Notes: generated from the letters alone by a model not told the origin. A DNA stretch of 64,000 bases from Pseudomonas knackmussii B13 (GCF_000689415.1 NZ_HG322950.1:3107501-3171500); one strand, 5' to 3'; shown: positions 1-8,784, counted from the stretch's first letter. A program made the numbers and translations.

Positions 1-531
1 GAGACCGGCGTGCAGGTCTCGATCAACCTCATCCGGCTGCTGCAGTACCCGGACCTGCAGAAGGCCGAGGAAACCCAGAGCAAGACCGACGACATGCGCC
101 GCACCGCCCTGTCCATGGCGATCCTCACCCAGGTTCGCGTCGGCCTGCTGCGCTACCAGCTGGCGCGCCAGGAAGTCGAGTTCGCCGACGACAGCCTGCG
201 CGTCGACAAGAGCCTGCTCGACTACGCCCAGTCCGCCCGCAGCAGCAACATCGGCAGCGAGCTGGAGCAGATCCGCGCCGAAGGCCGCTACCTGCTCTCG
301 CGCTACCAGCGCGAGGCCGCCTACTCCGACGCCCAGGCCGCCTGGGGCCGGCTGTACAACTCGGTGGGCTTCGCGGTGATGCCGGAGAAGGTCGACAACT
401 ACGACATCAAGACCCTCGCCAGCGAGATCCAGCGCACCCTCGAACAGCAGTCGCAAAGCAACCTGCTGACCGTCAGCAGCGCCGCAACAAGCACCAGCAC
501 AGGGAGCGCCAATGTCGTATCGCAGCAGTAA
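1..531 (+). CDS. TolC-family outer membrane efflux protein, C-terminal part (cut by window edge)
   Basis: This is the 3' end of a gene that begins before the window; the frame is open from base 1. The visible 176 residues are almost all helical and rich in Q, A, L and R, with the coiled-coil character of the TolC periplasmic barrel (for example LAREQ-like heptads and an RYQREAAYSDAQAAWGRLYN stretch typical of TolC-like proteins). Such proteins form the outer-membrane duct of tripartite exporters. The stop overlaps the next gene by 20 bases, so the two are translated together. Family assignment rests on composition, helix pattern and the adjoining adaptor genes, not on a full domain. Confidence 0.75.
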   Translation, partial: ETGVQVSINLIRLLQYPDLQKAEETQSKTDDMRRTALSMAILTQVRVGLLRYQLARQEVEFADDSLRVDKSLLDYAQSARSSNIGSELEQIRAEGRYLLSRYQREAAYSDAQAAWGRLYNSVGFAVMPEKVDNYDIKTLASEIQRTLEQQSQSNLLTVSSAATSTSTGSANVVSQQ

Positions 532-1288
532 GCCGTTGCTCCTCACCCTGCTCTGCCTGGTGGCCCTGCCCCACGCCTTCGCCGCCGAAGGCGATCCGCT
601 GCAACCGACCGCCGTCGACGACCCCGGCGCGATCCGCGTGCTGCTGGTCTCCGACCTTGAGACCACGCTCTCCAGCCAGATGACCGGCACCCTCGGCGCG
701 CTCAAGACCAGCCTGGGCGACAAGGTCGCCAAGGACGCCCTGCTCGCCCAGCTCAACTGCGTGGAAGTGCAGGCTCGCGCGCGGGTCGCCTCCGCCGAGC
801 TGAACATGGCGCGGCAGAACCTCGCGGCGAAACGCAATCTGCGCAAGCTCGACGCAGCCGGCGAACTGGAGGTGTCCATGGCCGCAACCGAGGTGGAGAA
901 GGCCGATGGCGCGCTCACCCTGGCGCGCGCCCAGGCTGGCTACTGCCAGGTGCAGGCACCCTTCGCCGGGCGCATCGCCAAGGTCTACGTGAAGCCCTAC
1001 CAGACCGTGCAGGCCGGCGCGCCGCTGTTCGACCTGGTCAGCGACGGCGCGCTCAAGGTGCGCCTGAACGTGCCTTCCAACCTGCTGCCGGGGCTCAAGC
1101 CGGGCATGCCGATCGAGGTGGCCATCCACGAGACCGGCAAGCAGTACCCGGCCAAGGTCAGCGCGATCAACGCGCGGGTCGATGCGGTGGCGCAAACCGT
1201 CGAACTCGAGGCGCGCCTGGACCAGGCCTACCCGGACCTGGTGGCCGGCATGAGCGGCACCGCGCACTTCCCCAACGCCGTGCAGTGA
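512..1288 (+). CDS. HlyD/RND-type periplasmic adaptor protein
   Basis: A 258-residue protein with a Sec signal peptide (hydrophobic stretch about residues 9-22, ending AFA before AEG). It has a short biotinyl-lipoyl half-motif (GALKTSLGDKVAKDALLAQL), a helical hairpin with alternating A/E/R, then the returning lipoyl half (QVQAPFAGRIAKVYVKPYQT) and a beta-barrel domain. This is the order in HlyD/MexA-type membrane fusion proteins. The protein is short for the family (usually 350 or more) and has no transmembrane anchor, so it is probably free in the periplasm. It overlaps the TolC gene upstream and lies 7 bases before the next adaptor, so it belongs to one operon with the exporter. Confidence 0.85.
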   Translation: MSYRSSKPLLLTLLCLVALPHAFAAEGDPLQPTAVDDPGAIRVLLVSDLETTLSSQMTGTLGALKTSLGDKVAKDALLAQLNCVEVQARARVASAELNMARQNLAAKRNLRKLDAAGELEVSMAATEVEKADGALTLARAQAGYCQVQAPFAGRIAKVYVKPYQTVQAGAPLFDLVSDGALKVRLNVPSNLLPGLKPGMPIEVAIHETGKQYPAKVSAINARVDAVAQTVELEARLDQAYPDLVAGMSGTAHFPNAVQ

Positions 1289-1295
1289 GGCAGCC

Positions 1296-2636
1296 ATGAG
1301 CGAGATGTTCCCCCCGCCGCAGCTGCTGCTCAGCCTCGACGCACTGCGCGACCGGGCGCTGGGCGCCGAGTCGCTGAACGCCCTGGCCTTCTCCATGGCC
1401 AACGACCTCTACGCGCTGCTGCGCTTCCACCAGGCATTGGTGTTCGCCCAGCACGGCGAACAAATGGAGCTGCTGTGCATCTCCGGCCTCGCGCGGCCGA
1501 CCGAGGACTCGCCGTACCTGGTGTGGCTGCGCCGCGCCAGCCGCTGGCTCGCGACGCAAGTGCCGGACGCGCAGCCGCGCTGGCTGCCACGCGAGGACCT
1601 GAACCTGCCCGAGGACATTGCCGAAGGCTGGTCGGAGTGGTGGCCCACCGGCCTCTGGTGCATTCCCCTGCACGACCGCCAGGGCCAACGCCTGGGCCTG
1701 ATCCTGTTCCTCCTCGACGAGGCCCCGGCGCCCTCCACGGAGGGCCTGCTGCAGGGTGTCTTCCTCACCTGGGCGCACTGCTGGGCGGCGTTCGGCAAGC
1801 GTCGCACGCTGCGCTTCTGGCGGCCGAGCCGGCGGCAGACGCTGGTGGTGCTGGCACTGCTCGCGGTCCTGCTGCTGGTGCCGGTACGGCAGACCGCACT
1901 GGCGCCGGCCGAAGTGGTGTCGCGCAATGCCCAGGTCATCAGCTCGCCCATCGACGGGGTGATCGCGCGCATGCTCGTGCGGCCGAACCAGGCGGTGGAA
2001 GTCGGTACGCCGCTGTTCGCCCTCGACGAAACCACGTTGCGCAGCCGTGCCGAGGTGCTGGCCAAGGAAGTCGCGGTAGCCGACGCCGAATTGATGGCTG
2101 CCAGCCAACGCGCCTTCGACAACCCGCAGAGCAAGGGCGAGCTGGCAGTGCTCAATGGCACAGCACGGCAACGCCGCGCCGAACTGGCCGCGGTGCAGGT
2201 GCAACTGGCGCGCACCACGGTGCTCTCGCCACGCGCCGGCGTCGCGGTGTACAGCGACCCCAACGACTGGCTGGGCAAGCCGGTGGTCACCGGCGAACGC
2301 ATCCTCCAGGTCGCCGACCCGAGCCAGCCGGGCATGCGCATCCAGCTGCCGGTGGCAGACGCCATCGCCCTGGACGCCGGCGCCGAGGTCGCGCTGTTCC
2401 TCACCGCCTATCCGCTGTCGCCGCTGCACGGGAAGATTCTCGAGACCAGCTACGAAGCACGCCCCGGCGAGGACGGAGTGGCCTCCTACCGCTTGCTGGC
2501 GAGCGTCGAGGACGCCCCGGAACATGCCCGTCTCGGGCTGCACGGCACCGCCAAGCTCTACGGCGGAAGGGTGCTGCTCGGCTACTACCTGCTGCGCCGG
2601 CCGCTGGCCGCGGCACGCGCCTGGACGGGCTGGTGA
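1296..2636 (+). CDS. HlyD-like adaptor with an N-terminal GAF-like cytoplasmic domain
   Basis: A 446-residue protein in two halves. Residues 1-165 resemble a GAF domain (LNALAFSMANDLYALLRFHQ, later WCIPLHDRQGQRLGLILFLL). One transmembrane helix follows (about 183-200, VVLALLAVLLLVPV). Residues 200-440 form an HlyD arm with two lipoyl halves (SPIDGVIARMLVRPNQAVE and VLSPRAGVAVYSD) around a short hairpin. The topology implies a sensor-like domain in the cytoplasm and an adaptor in the periplasm. The stop TGA shares its A with the ATG of the following gene, so translation is coupled. The GAF assignment comes from pattern only; no ligand can be named. Confidence 0.8.
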   Translation: MSEMFPPPQLLLSLDALRDRALGAESLNALAFSMANDLYALLRFHQALVFAQHGEQMELLCISGLARPTEDSPYLVWLRRASRWLATQVPDAQPRWLPREDLNLPEDIAEGWSEWWPTGLWCIPLHDRQGQRLGLILFLLDEAPAPSTEGLLQGVFLTWAHCWAAFGKRRTLRFWRPSRRQTLVVLALLAVLLLVPVRQTALAPAEVVSRNAQVISSPIDGVIARMLVRPNQAVEVGTPLFALDETTLRSRAEVLAKEVAVADAELMAASQRAFDNPQSKGELAVLNGTARQRRAELAAVQVQLARTTVLSPRAGVAVYSDPNDWLGKPVVTGERILQVADPSQPGMRIQLPVADAIALDAGAEVALFLTAYPLSPLHGKILETSYEARPGEDGVASYRLLASVEDAPEHARLGLHGTAKLYGGRVLLGYYLLRRPLAAARAWTGW

Positions 2637-4732
2637 TGGAAGACCCCGCCGAGCTGCCGACCCCGCCGCTGCGCGACGACCTGGACATAGCCGAAGCCGG
2701 CGCCAATAGCGACGGCGAACCGGCCTGGGTGATCCACGACAACGTCACCAACCGCTTCTTCCGCATCGGCTGGCTGGAGTTCGAGTGCCTGCTGCGCTGG
2801 GAGCAGACGCCCCGCCGCATCGCCGAGGAGATCAGCGAGCAGACCGCGCTCAAGCCGGACGCCGAGCAGGTCCTGGGCTTTCGCGCATTCCTCGAACAGC
2901 ACCAGCTGGTGCGCCCCGGCGCCCAGGCCCTGGCGCGTCTGCAGGCGGCCAGCGAAGGCAACGGCTGGATGACCTGGAAATGGTGGCTGCACCACTACCT
3001 GTTCTTCCGCATCCCGCTGCTGCATCCGCAACGCCACCTGCGCGGCCTCGCCGCCGCGCTGGACTGGCTGTTCCGCCCGCTGACCGCAGTGCTGGTGGTG
3101 CTGCTGAGCCTGCTCGGCATCATCCTCGTGGCACACCAGTGGGACACCTTCCGCCACGACGTGGTGGAGTCCTTCTCCACCGAAGGGCTGCTCAGCTTCG
3201 CCCTGGCGCTGATCGTCGCCAAGACGCTGCACGAGATGGGCCATGCGCTGGTGGCCACGCGCCTGGGGCTGAAGGTCGGGCACATGGGCATCGCCTTCGT
3301 GGTCATGTGGCCGATGCTCTACACCGACACCGGCGAGAGCTGGAAGCTGCGCAGCTCGCGGCAACGCCTGGCGATCGCCAGCGCCGGCATCCTCACCGAG
3401 CTGAGCCTGGCGGGCCTGGCCACCCTTGGCTGGGCGCTAAGCGACCCGGGCCCGCTGCGCAACGCCCTGCTCTACCTGGCGACCACCAGCTGGGCGCTGT
3501 CCCTGGCGCTGAACGCCAGCCCGTTCATGCGCTTCGACGGCTACTTCATCCTCTCCGACCTGCTCGACTTCCCCAACCTCCACGAGCGCGCCACGGCGCT
3601 GGCCAAGACCACCCTGCGGCGCAACCTGCTGGGGCTCGAGGAGGACTGGCCGGAATCGTTCCCGGTCGCGCAACGGCGCCTGCTGGTCAGCTTCGCCATG
3701 ATCACCTGGGTATATCGCCTGGTGCTGTTCCTCGGCATCGCGGTCACGGTGTACCTGTTCTTCTTCAAACTGCTCGGGATCTTCCTGTTCGCCGTGGAAA
3801 TCAGCTGGTTCATCGTCCAACCCATCTGGCGCGAACTGCGCCACTGGTGGCGTCACCGCGCCGAAGTACGCAGCGGTCGGCGTCGTCTGTTCCTGCTAGT
3901 GCTCGGCTTGCTCCTGCTGCTGGTGGCGCTGCCCTGGCGCAGCCAGATCCACGCCGTGGGCCTGGCCCGTGCCGAACGCCAGGTGCACGTCTACGCGCCC
4001 TACCCGGCGCTGCTGCAGGAAGTGCGCAAGTCCGGCCGCGTCGCCGCCGGGCAGACCCTGGCGGTGCTCGATCAACCGGACATCGCCATCCGCCTGGCCG
4101 GCAACGAGGCCAGCATGCAGGGCTACCGCGCGCGCCTGGCGGGGCTTTTGGCCGACCCCGGCGGGCTCGCCGAGGAAGCCGCGACCCGCCAGCGCTACGG
4201 CGTGCAATTCGAGGAAGCGAAAGCCGCGCGCTCGGAGATCGCCCGGCTCAACCTGCAGGCGCCCTTCGCCGGCCAATGGCTGGACCTCAACCCGGACTGG
4301 CGCAGCGGCCAGTGGATCGGCAGCCGTGAATCCCTCGGCGTGCTGATCGACCCGAGCAGTTGGCAGGTGGACGCTTATGTCGGCCCGGACGAAGTCCCAC
4401 GCCTGACCGAAGGCAGCCCGGTGCGCTTCTATCCCGAAGGCGTGCCCACGGCCATTCCGGGGCATGTGCGGCAGATCGGCACTACACGCATCAACCAGCT
4501 GGAACAGCCGGCCCTCGCCTCGCGCCACGGCGGCCCGCTGGCGGTGAACCCGCAAGGTGAGCACCTGGTGCCGTCCACTCCGCTGTTCCACATCCTGGTG
4601 CAGCTCGACGGCCCGCCGCCGAACCTGCGCGAAACCCGCGGCCACCTGCAGATCGAAGGCCAGCGCCGCAGCCTGCTGGTCGAGGGCGGCAAACACCTGG
4701 CAGCGGTGGTCATGCGCGAAAGCGGGTTCTGA
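2636..4732 (+). CDS. PqqD-like domain / M50 site-2-type metallopeptidase / HlyD fusion protein
   Basis: A 698-residue multi-domain membrane protein. Residues about 28-93 (WVIHDNVTNRFFRIGWLEFE ... FLEQHQLV) follow the PqqD-like winged-helix pattern of RiPP recognition elements. Membrane helices follow, with HEMGH at 199-203 and a second motif ending RFDG at 299-302, the zinc ligands expected of M50 (site-2 protease) enzymes. The C-terminal third (about 430-698) is an HlyD-like lipoyl/beta-barrel arm. It resembles proteins annotated as putative peptide zinc metalloprotease (YydH type). The start was taken at ATG 2636 because it overlaps the previous stop; an open frame continues upstream but is a shadow. 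With TolC and two adaptors beside it, it probably processes and hands over an exported peptide or protein encoded outside the window. Confidence 0.8.
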   Translation: MEDPAELPTPPLRDDLDIAEAGANSDGEPAWVIHDNVTNRFFRIGWLEFECLLRWEQTPRRIAEEISEQTALKPDAEQVLGFRAFLEQHQLVRPGAQALARLQAASEGNGWMTWKWWLHHYLFFRIPLLHPQRHLRGLAAALDWLFRPLTAVLVVLLSLLGIILVAHQWDTFRHDVVESFSTEGLLSFALALIVAKTLHEMGHALVATRLGLKVGHMGIAFVVMWPMLYTDTGESWKLRSSRQRLAIASAGILTELSLAGLATLGWALSDPGPLRNALLYLATTSWALSLALNASPFMRFDGYFILSDLLDFPNLHERATALAKTTLRRNLLGLEEDWPESFPVAQRRLLVSFAMITWVYRLVLFLGIAVTVYLFFFKLLGIFLFAVEISWFIVQPIWRELRHWWRHRAEVRSGRRRLFLLVLGLLLLLVALPWRSQIHAVGLARAERQVHVYAPYPALLQEVRKSGRVAAGQTLAVLDQPDIAIRLAGNEASMQGYRARLAGLLADPGGLAEEAATRQRYGVQFEEAKAARSEIARLNLQAPFAGQWLDLNPDWRSGQWIGSRESLGVLIDPSSWQVDAYVGPDEVPRLTEGSPVRFYPEGVPTAIPGHVRQIGTTRINQLEQPALASRHGGPLAVNPQGEHLVPSTPLFHILVQLDGPPPNLRETRGHLQIEGQRRSLLVEGGKHLAAVVMRESGF

Positions 4733-4746
4733 CCCCGGCGCCTTCG

Positions 4747-4788
4747 CGGGTATCGGCAGCGATACAGTCTTTACCCTGCCGATACCCG
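4747..4788 (+). terminator. Strong stem-loop after the exporter operon
   Basis: Arms cgggtatcggcag (4747-4759) and ctgccgatacccg (4776-4788) pair perfectly over 13 bp with a 16-base loop, 15 bases after the M50 gene. There is no clear T-run after it, so it may stabilise the 3' end or terminate only partly. Confidence 0.5.
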
Positions 4789-4858
4789 ATTCCCCGCGAC
4801 GGCAAGACTTGGGCGAGCGTTAAATGCGCGCCCGATTTTCCCGTATGCCCGGTGTCAC

Positions 4859-5023
4859 ATGCTTTCCAAGGCCCTCAAGACCGCCCTCGTCCTCGCCCTG
4901 TTCTCCTCGCTCTCCGGCTGCTGGCCGTTCTTCCCGCCCTTCGGCGGCCCCGGCGGGGGTGGCGGTGGTCACATGGGTGGCGGCGGCGGGCATGGCGGTC
5001 CGGGCTTCGAAGCCCACCGCTGA
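4859..5023 (+). CDS. Small glycine-rich lipoprotein (54 aa)
   Basis: A short gene encoding a 54-residue product. It has a lipoprotein signal (MLSKALKTALVLALFSSLSGC), with lipobox LSGC placing the lipidated Cys at residue 21. The mature part is WPFFPPFGGPG followed by glycine runs broken by His and Met (GGGGGGHMGGGGGHGGPG). The His/Met spacing could bind metal, but that is a guess. It lies 126 bases after the exporter operon and ends 1 base before the convergent SDR stop. The Shine-Dalgarno is weak. The membrane export signal is clear; the function is unknown. Confidence 0.7.
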   Translation: MLSKALKTALVLALFSSLSGCWPFFPPFGGPGGGGGGHMGGGGGHGGPGFEAHR

Positions 5024-5024
5024 G

Positions 5025-5747
5025 TCAGAAGGCGGCCTTGCCGATGGAAGCGCCGCCGTCGACGTACAGCGTCTGCCCGGTGATGAAGCCGCTGCGCTCC
5101 GCGAGCAGGAAGCTCACCGCCGAGGCGATCTCGTGCGGCTGGCCAAGGCGGCCCATGGGCACCGCGGCCAGGTAGGCCGCTTCGCCGGCGCTGCCCGGCG
5201 GGTTGCCGGCGCGGAACAGTTCGGTCTCGGTCGGCCCCGGCGCCACCGCATTCACGGTGATGCCGGTTTGTGCCAGCTCCAGCGCCCAGCCGCGCGTGAA
5301 GCTGACCAAGGCCGCCTTGGCCGCCGCATACGCAGTGCGCTGCGCAATGCCGAGGATGGTCAGGCTGGAGATGTTCACCACCCTGCCCCAACCGCGCTCG
5401 CGCATTCCCGGCAGCAGTGCCTGGGTGGCGAGGATAGCCGGGTGCAGGTTGACCTGCATGACCTCATCGAAGCTGGCCAGGTCGATGTTGCCCAAGGCCT
5501 GCGGCTTGACCAGGCCGACGTTGTTCACCAGCCCGTCGAAGGCGTACCGGGCGGCCAGCTCGGCCAAGCCCGCGGCGCTACGCTGGGCATCGCCCAGGTC
5601 AAGCGCCACCAGCTCGCCAGGGAAGTCGCCGCGCTCGGCCTGGCGGGCAATGCCCACCACCTTGTGCCCTTCGGCGGCCAGTTGCTCGGCGACGGCGCGA
5701 CCGATGCCCTTGCTGGCGCCGGTGACGAGGAAGGTACGACTGCTCAT
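5025..5747 (-). CDS. SDR-family oxidoreductase
   Basis: A 240-residue classical short-chain dehydrogenase/reductase. It shows the Rossmann motif TGASKGIG near the N-terminus, NNVG, the catalytic Ser (VNISSL), YAAAK for the Tyr/Lys pair, and a PGPTETELF turn. It is probably NAD(P)(H)-dependent; the substrate cannot be read from sequence. It lies 16 bases downstream of the DJ-1/PfpI gene on the same strand and is probably co-transcribed with it. Both are likely under the divergent LysR gene at 6725. Confidence 0.9.
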   Translation of the reverse strand: MSSRTFLVTGASKGIGRAVAEQLAAEGHKVVGIARQAERGDFPGELVALDLGDAQRSAAGLAELAARYAFDGLVNNVGLVKPQALGNIDLASFDEVMQVNLHPAILATQALLPGMRERGWGRVVNISSLTILGIAQRTAYAAAKAALVSFTRGWALELAQTGITVNAVAPGPTETELFRAGNPPGSAGEAAYLAAVPMGRLGQPHEIASAVSFLLAERSGFITGQTLYVDGGASIGKAAF

Positions 5748-5763
5748 GGCGCTCTCCTGTCGA

Positions 5764-6606
5764 TCAATGCAGGCGTTGCAGTATGGCCTTGCCCACGGCC
5801 GCCGCCGAAGCCGGGTTCTGCCCTGTGATGAGTTCGCGATCCGTCACCACGTTGGGCGTCCAGGGCGTGGCGTTGCTCAGGTAGCTGCCGCCGGCTCGCT
5901 CCAGTGCGGTCTGCGGGTAGAACTTCATCTGCCCGCCGCCGAGCAGACCCTTGGCCTGTTCCTCTTCCTGGTTGCTGATCACCGTCATGCGGTAGCCGGA
6001 ATAGATCCAGTCGCGCGGCGCGGCCACTTTCTCGCCGCGCTCCAGCGCATCGATCAGCCGCTGCGGCTGGTCCAGCGCGGAGAGCAGCGCGATGGGGCCG
6101 TGGCAGACCAGCGCAGTGGTCTTGCCTTCGGCATGGAAGGCACGCAGCAGGCGGCCGAGGGCCGGATCGCGCAGCAGGTCCTGCATGGGCGCATGGCCGC
6201 CGGGTACATAGACCGCATCGAAATGCTTGAAACCGATCTGCTCGACGCGGGCAAGGCTGATCACCGGCGACTCGCCCGGCGAGGTCAGCTTCAGTTTCGC
6301 CAGCAGCGCCTCGAACTCGGCCAGGCGCTTGGCATCGCCGCCGAAGAACTGCGCATCGACCGAGCTGCGATCGAGGGTTGGCGCCACGCCGCTGGGCGTA
6401 GCAAAGGTGACCTGGTGGCCGGCATCGAGCAGCGCCTTGGTCGGCTCCAGCAGTTCGTTGAGGTAGAAGCCGGTGGCGTAGACCTTGCCGTCGCGCAAAT
6501 CGAGGTGGTTCGCGTCCGACAGCACCACCAGCACGTTGGCGGCATGGGCACCGAGGCTGGCGCTGCCGACTGCGGCGGCCAGGGCGAGGGATTTCAGGGC
6601 TTTCAT
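5764..6606 (-). CDS. Exported DJ-1/PfpI-family protein
   Basis: A 280-residue protein with a Sec signal peptide (MKALKSLALAAAVGSASLGAHA, cleavage after AHA). The body is a DJ-1/PfpI glutamine-amidotransferase-like fold: KVYATGFYLNELLEP, YVPGGHAPMQDL, and the nucleophile elbow ALVCHG with Cys168. The closest pattern is the Hsp31/glyoxalase III type, so the product may detoxify reactive carbonyls, unusually in the periplasm. ATG 6606 was chosen because it starts the signal peptide; the open frame extends 99 bases further upstream without coding character. The gene faces a LysR regulator across a 118-base gap. Confidence 0.85.
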   Translation of the reverse strand: MKALKSLALAAAVGSASLGAHAANVLVVLSDANHLDLRDGKVYATGFYLNELLEPTKALLDAGHQVTFATPSGVAPTLDRSSVDAQFFGGDAKRLAEFEALLAKLKLTSPGESPVISLARVEQIGFKHFDAVYVPGGHAPMQDLLRDPALGRLLRAFHAEGKTTALVCHGPIALLSALDQPQRLIDALERGEKVAAPRDWIYSGYRMTVISNQEEEQAKGLLGGGQMKFYPQTALERAGGSYLSNATPWTPNVVTDRELITGQNPASAAAVGKAILQRLH

Positions 6607-6724
6607 GGCGAGTCTCCGATCAGGGGCGCCAGGCAAGGGCCGGCGCGTGGGTCGCCACTGTATTGATGCCATCGACGGCGATAAACTCGCTTCCGGCCAA
6701 ATCATCTTTGCTCTGGAGATACAA

Positions 6725-7681
6725 ATGCCCCGCCGCTTCGATCACCTCGGCGACGTCGAGGCCTTTCTTGCCGTCATCGAGCACGGCTCTCTGAGCGCCG
6801 CCGCCATCGCCCTTTCCACCACCCCGTCGGTGATCAGCCGGGCCGTCGCCCGCCTGGAGACGCGCCTGGGCAGCCAGTTGCTGCGCCGCACCACGCGGCG
6901 CCTGAGCCTGACCGAGAGCGGCAGCAGCTACCTGGAACAGACCCGCGCCGCTTTCGCGCAGATCGAAGCCGCCGAGCGCGAGTTGCTCGGCGCCGGCCCC
7001 GTACAGGGCCGCGTGCGCCTTAGTGTGCCGACCACCTACGGTCATCACCGCCTGCCGCCGCTGCTCGCCGCCTTCGCCCTGCGCTACCCGCAGGTGCAAT
7101 TGGAGCTGGGCATCGCCAACCGCAACGTCGACCTGATCGCCGAAGGCTACGACCTGGCCATCCGCCTGGGCCGCCTGCCCGACAGTGGCCTGATCGGCCG
7201 CAAGCTCGAGGACGCCCGGCTGTGCCTGGTGGCCGCGCCGGCCTACCTTGCCCGCGCCGGCACGCCGCACAGCCTGTCGGATCTGGAATCGCACAACTGC
7301 CTGCCGTTCATCATGCCCAGCAGCGGCAAGCCCGGACTCTGGCTGTTCCGCGAAGAGGGCGCGGAACGTGAGTTCGTGCCACGCGGCAACCCGCTGCTGG
7401 CCGACGATGTGCTCGGTACGGTAGCGCTCGCTATCGCCGGCATGGGCCTTTGCCAGACCTACGAATTCATCGTCGCCGACGCCTTGCGCCAGGGCCGACT
7501 GGTCCGCCTGTTGCCGCAGCACGAAGGCAGCAGCCGGCCCTTCTCCATCCTCTATCCGCCGCACCGCCAGCTGTCCGCCGCAAGCCGGGCACTGATCGAC
7601 TTCCTCGGCGAGGCAGCGGCTGATCCGCATTTTGCCGGTACATCTGAATCTGTTTCGGCGCCGGCGCAGGACGCAAACTGA
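6725..7681 (+). CDS. LysR-family transcriptional regulator
   Basis: A 318-residue regulator. The N-terminal winged helix-turn-helix is clear (FLAVIEHGSLSAAAIALSTT, RAVARLETRLGSQLLRRTTR). A periplasmic-binding-like effector domain follows (VRLSVPTTYGHHRLPPLLAA to about residue 295). The start at ATG 6725 opens the HTH in the usual place; the upstream open frame overlaps the promoter gap and the DJ-1 gene. It is divergent from the DJ-1/SDR pair, the usual arrangement for a LysR protein controlling its neighbours. Confidence 0.92.
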   Translation: MPRRFDHLGDVEAFLAVIEHGSLSAAAIALSTTPSVISRAVARLETRLGSQLLRRTTRRLSLTESGSSYLEQTRAAFAQIEAAERELLGAGPVQGRVRLSVPTTYGHHRLPPLLAAFALRYPQVQLELGIANRNVDLIAEGYDLAIRLGRLPDSGLIGRKLEDARLCLVAAPAYLARAGTPHSLSDLESHNCLPFIMPSSGKPGLWLFREEGAEREFVPRGNPLLADDVLGTVALAIAGMGLCQTYEFIVADALRQGRLVRLLPQHEGSSRPFSILYPPHRQLSAASRALIDFLGEAAADPHFAGTSESVSAPAQDAN

Positions 7682-7725
7682 CCGCGATCGGCACGGAAAC
7701 CTCCCCTGCACCGATCAGCTGCCAT

Positions 7726-7772
7726 CCGCCGCATCCCTGTGGTCGCACGCCCCGGGCTGCGGCGGCTTTTTT
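7726..7772 (+). terminator. Rho-independent terminator after the LysR gene
   Basis: Arms ccgccgca (7726-7733) and tgcggcgg (7758-7765) pair over 8 bp, followed by c and six T residues (7767-7772). The loop is long (24 bases) and can itself fold. Confidence 0.6.
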
Positions 7773-7845
7773 CCCGGCAACTGTACTGGTCGTTCCACGG
7801 GCCGAGCGGCTAGAGTCGAGCGACGCAGCGAACCGGGAACCCAGC

Positions 7846-8784
7846 ATGCAGGCGAGCATCCCCGCGACCGACGGCTACCCGCTCAGGGGGCGTGTCTGGC
7901 GCCATTCCGACAGCGATCCGCAACGGCCGGTGGTGATCGTCAACCCGGCCACTTCGGTGCGCTGCGACTACTACGCGCGCTTCGCCGACTACCTCCACCG
8001 GCAAGGCTTCGACGTGGTCTGCTACGACTACCGCGGCATCGGCGGTTCGCGCCCGGCCTCACTGCGCGGCTTCCACGCCAGTTGGCTGGACTGGGGCCGC
8101 CTCGACTTCGAGGGCGTGCTGCGCTGGAGCGCCGCGCGGTTTCCCGGTCAGCCGCTGCAAGTGGTGGCGCACAGCGTCGGTGGTTTCCTGATCGGCCTGG
8201 CGCCTTCCTGCGGGCAGGTGCAGCGTGTATTCAGCATGGGCGCGCAATTCGCCCACTGGCGTGACTACGACCGCCAACGACGCCTCGGCATGCTGTTCAA
8301 GTGGCATGTGGCGATGCCGACCCTGAGTCGGCTGTTCGGCTACTTCCCGGCCAAGCGCCTGGGCTGGATGGAAGACACCCCGACGGGCGTGGTACGCGAC
8401 TGGACCCACCGCAGCCCGCGCTTCGAAGACGCGTACCGCCGCGGCCCGCAAGCAATGCCCGCCACCGAGCGCAAGACCCTGGCCGAAGGCTTCGCCCACC
8501 TGCACGGCGCAACCCTGGCGCTAAGCATCACCGACGACGAATTCGGCACCCGCGCCGCCATCGAGCGCCTGCTCGCCTACTACCGCAACAGCCCGCGCCA
8601 GCACCTGCGCCTGCCGCCGCAGGCCCTGGGCTTCGAAGCCATCGGCCACTTCGCCTTCTTCCACAGCCGCTTCCAGGACAGCCTCTGGCCCATCGCGCTG
8701 CGCTGGTTGCGCGATGGCCGGGTGGACGACAGCCTTAGCGTCTACCTGGTCAAGGAGCCGCAGCACCAGCCGGTTACCTGCTGA
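7846..8784 (+). CDS. Alpha/beta hydrolase
   Basis: A 312-residue serine hydrolase without a signal peptide. Visible elements are the early strand VVIVNPATSVRCDYYARFAD, a YDYRGIGGS loop, the nucleophile elbow VVAHSVGG, a candidate acid in SITDDEFG and a late His in EAIGHFAFF. It resembles the cytosolic hydrolase family often annotated only as alpha/beta hydrolase (about 280-310 aa). It has its own terminator-bounded unit and is convergent with the type VI island. Substrate unknown. Confidence 0.85.
   Translation: MQASIPATDGYPLRGRVWRHSDSDPQRPVVIVNPATSVRCDYYARFADYLHRQGFDVVCYDYRGIGGSRPASLRGFHASWLDWGRLDFEGVLRWSAARFPGQPLQVVAHSVGGFLIGLAPSCGQVQRVFSMGAQFAHWRDYDRQRRLGMLFKWHVAMPTLSRLFGYFPAKRLGWMEDTPTGVVRDWTHRSPRFEDAYRRGPQAMPATERKTLAEGFAHLHGATLALSITDDEFGTRAAIERLLAYYRNSPRQHLRLPPQALGFEAIGHFAFFHSRFQDSLWPIALRWLRDGRVDDSLSVYLVKEPQHQPVTC

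Noticed and set aside
4747..4788. The hairpin after the exporter operon as a riboswitch
   Set aside because: It is a simple two-arm stem at the 3' side of an operon, with no multi-helix aptamer.
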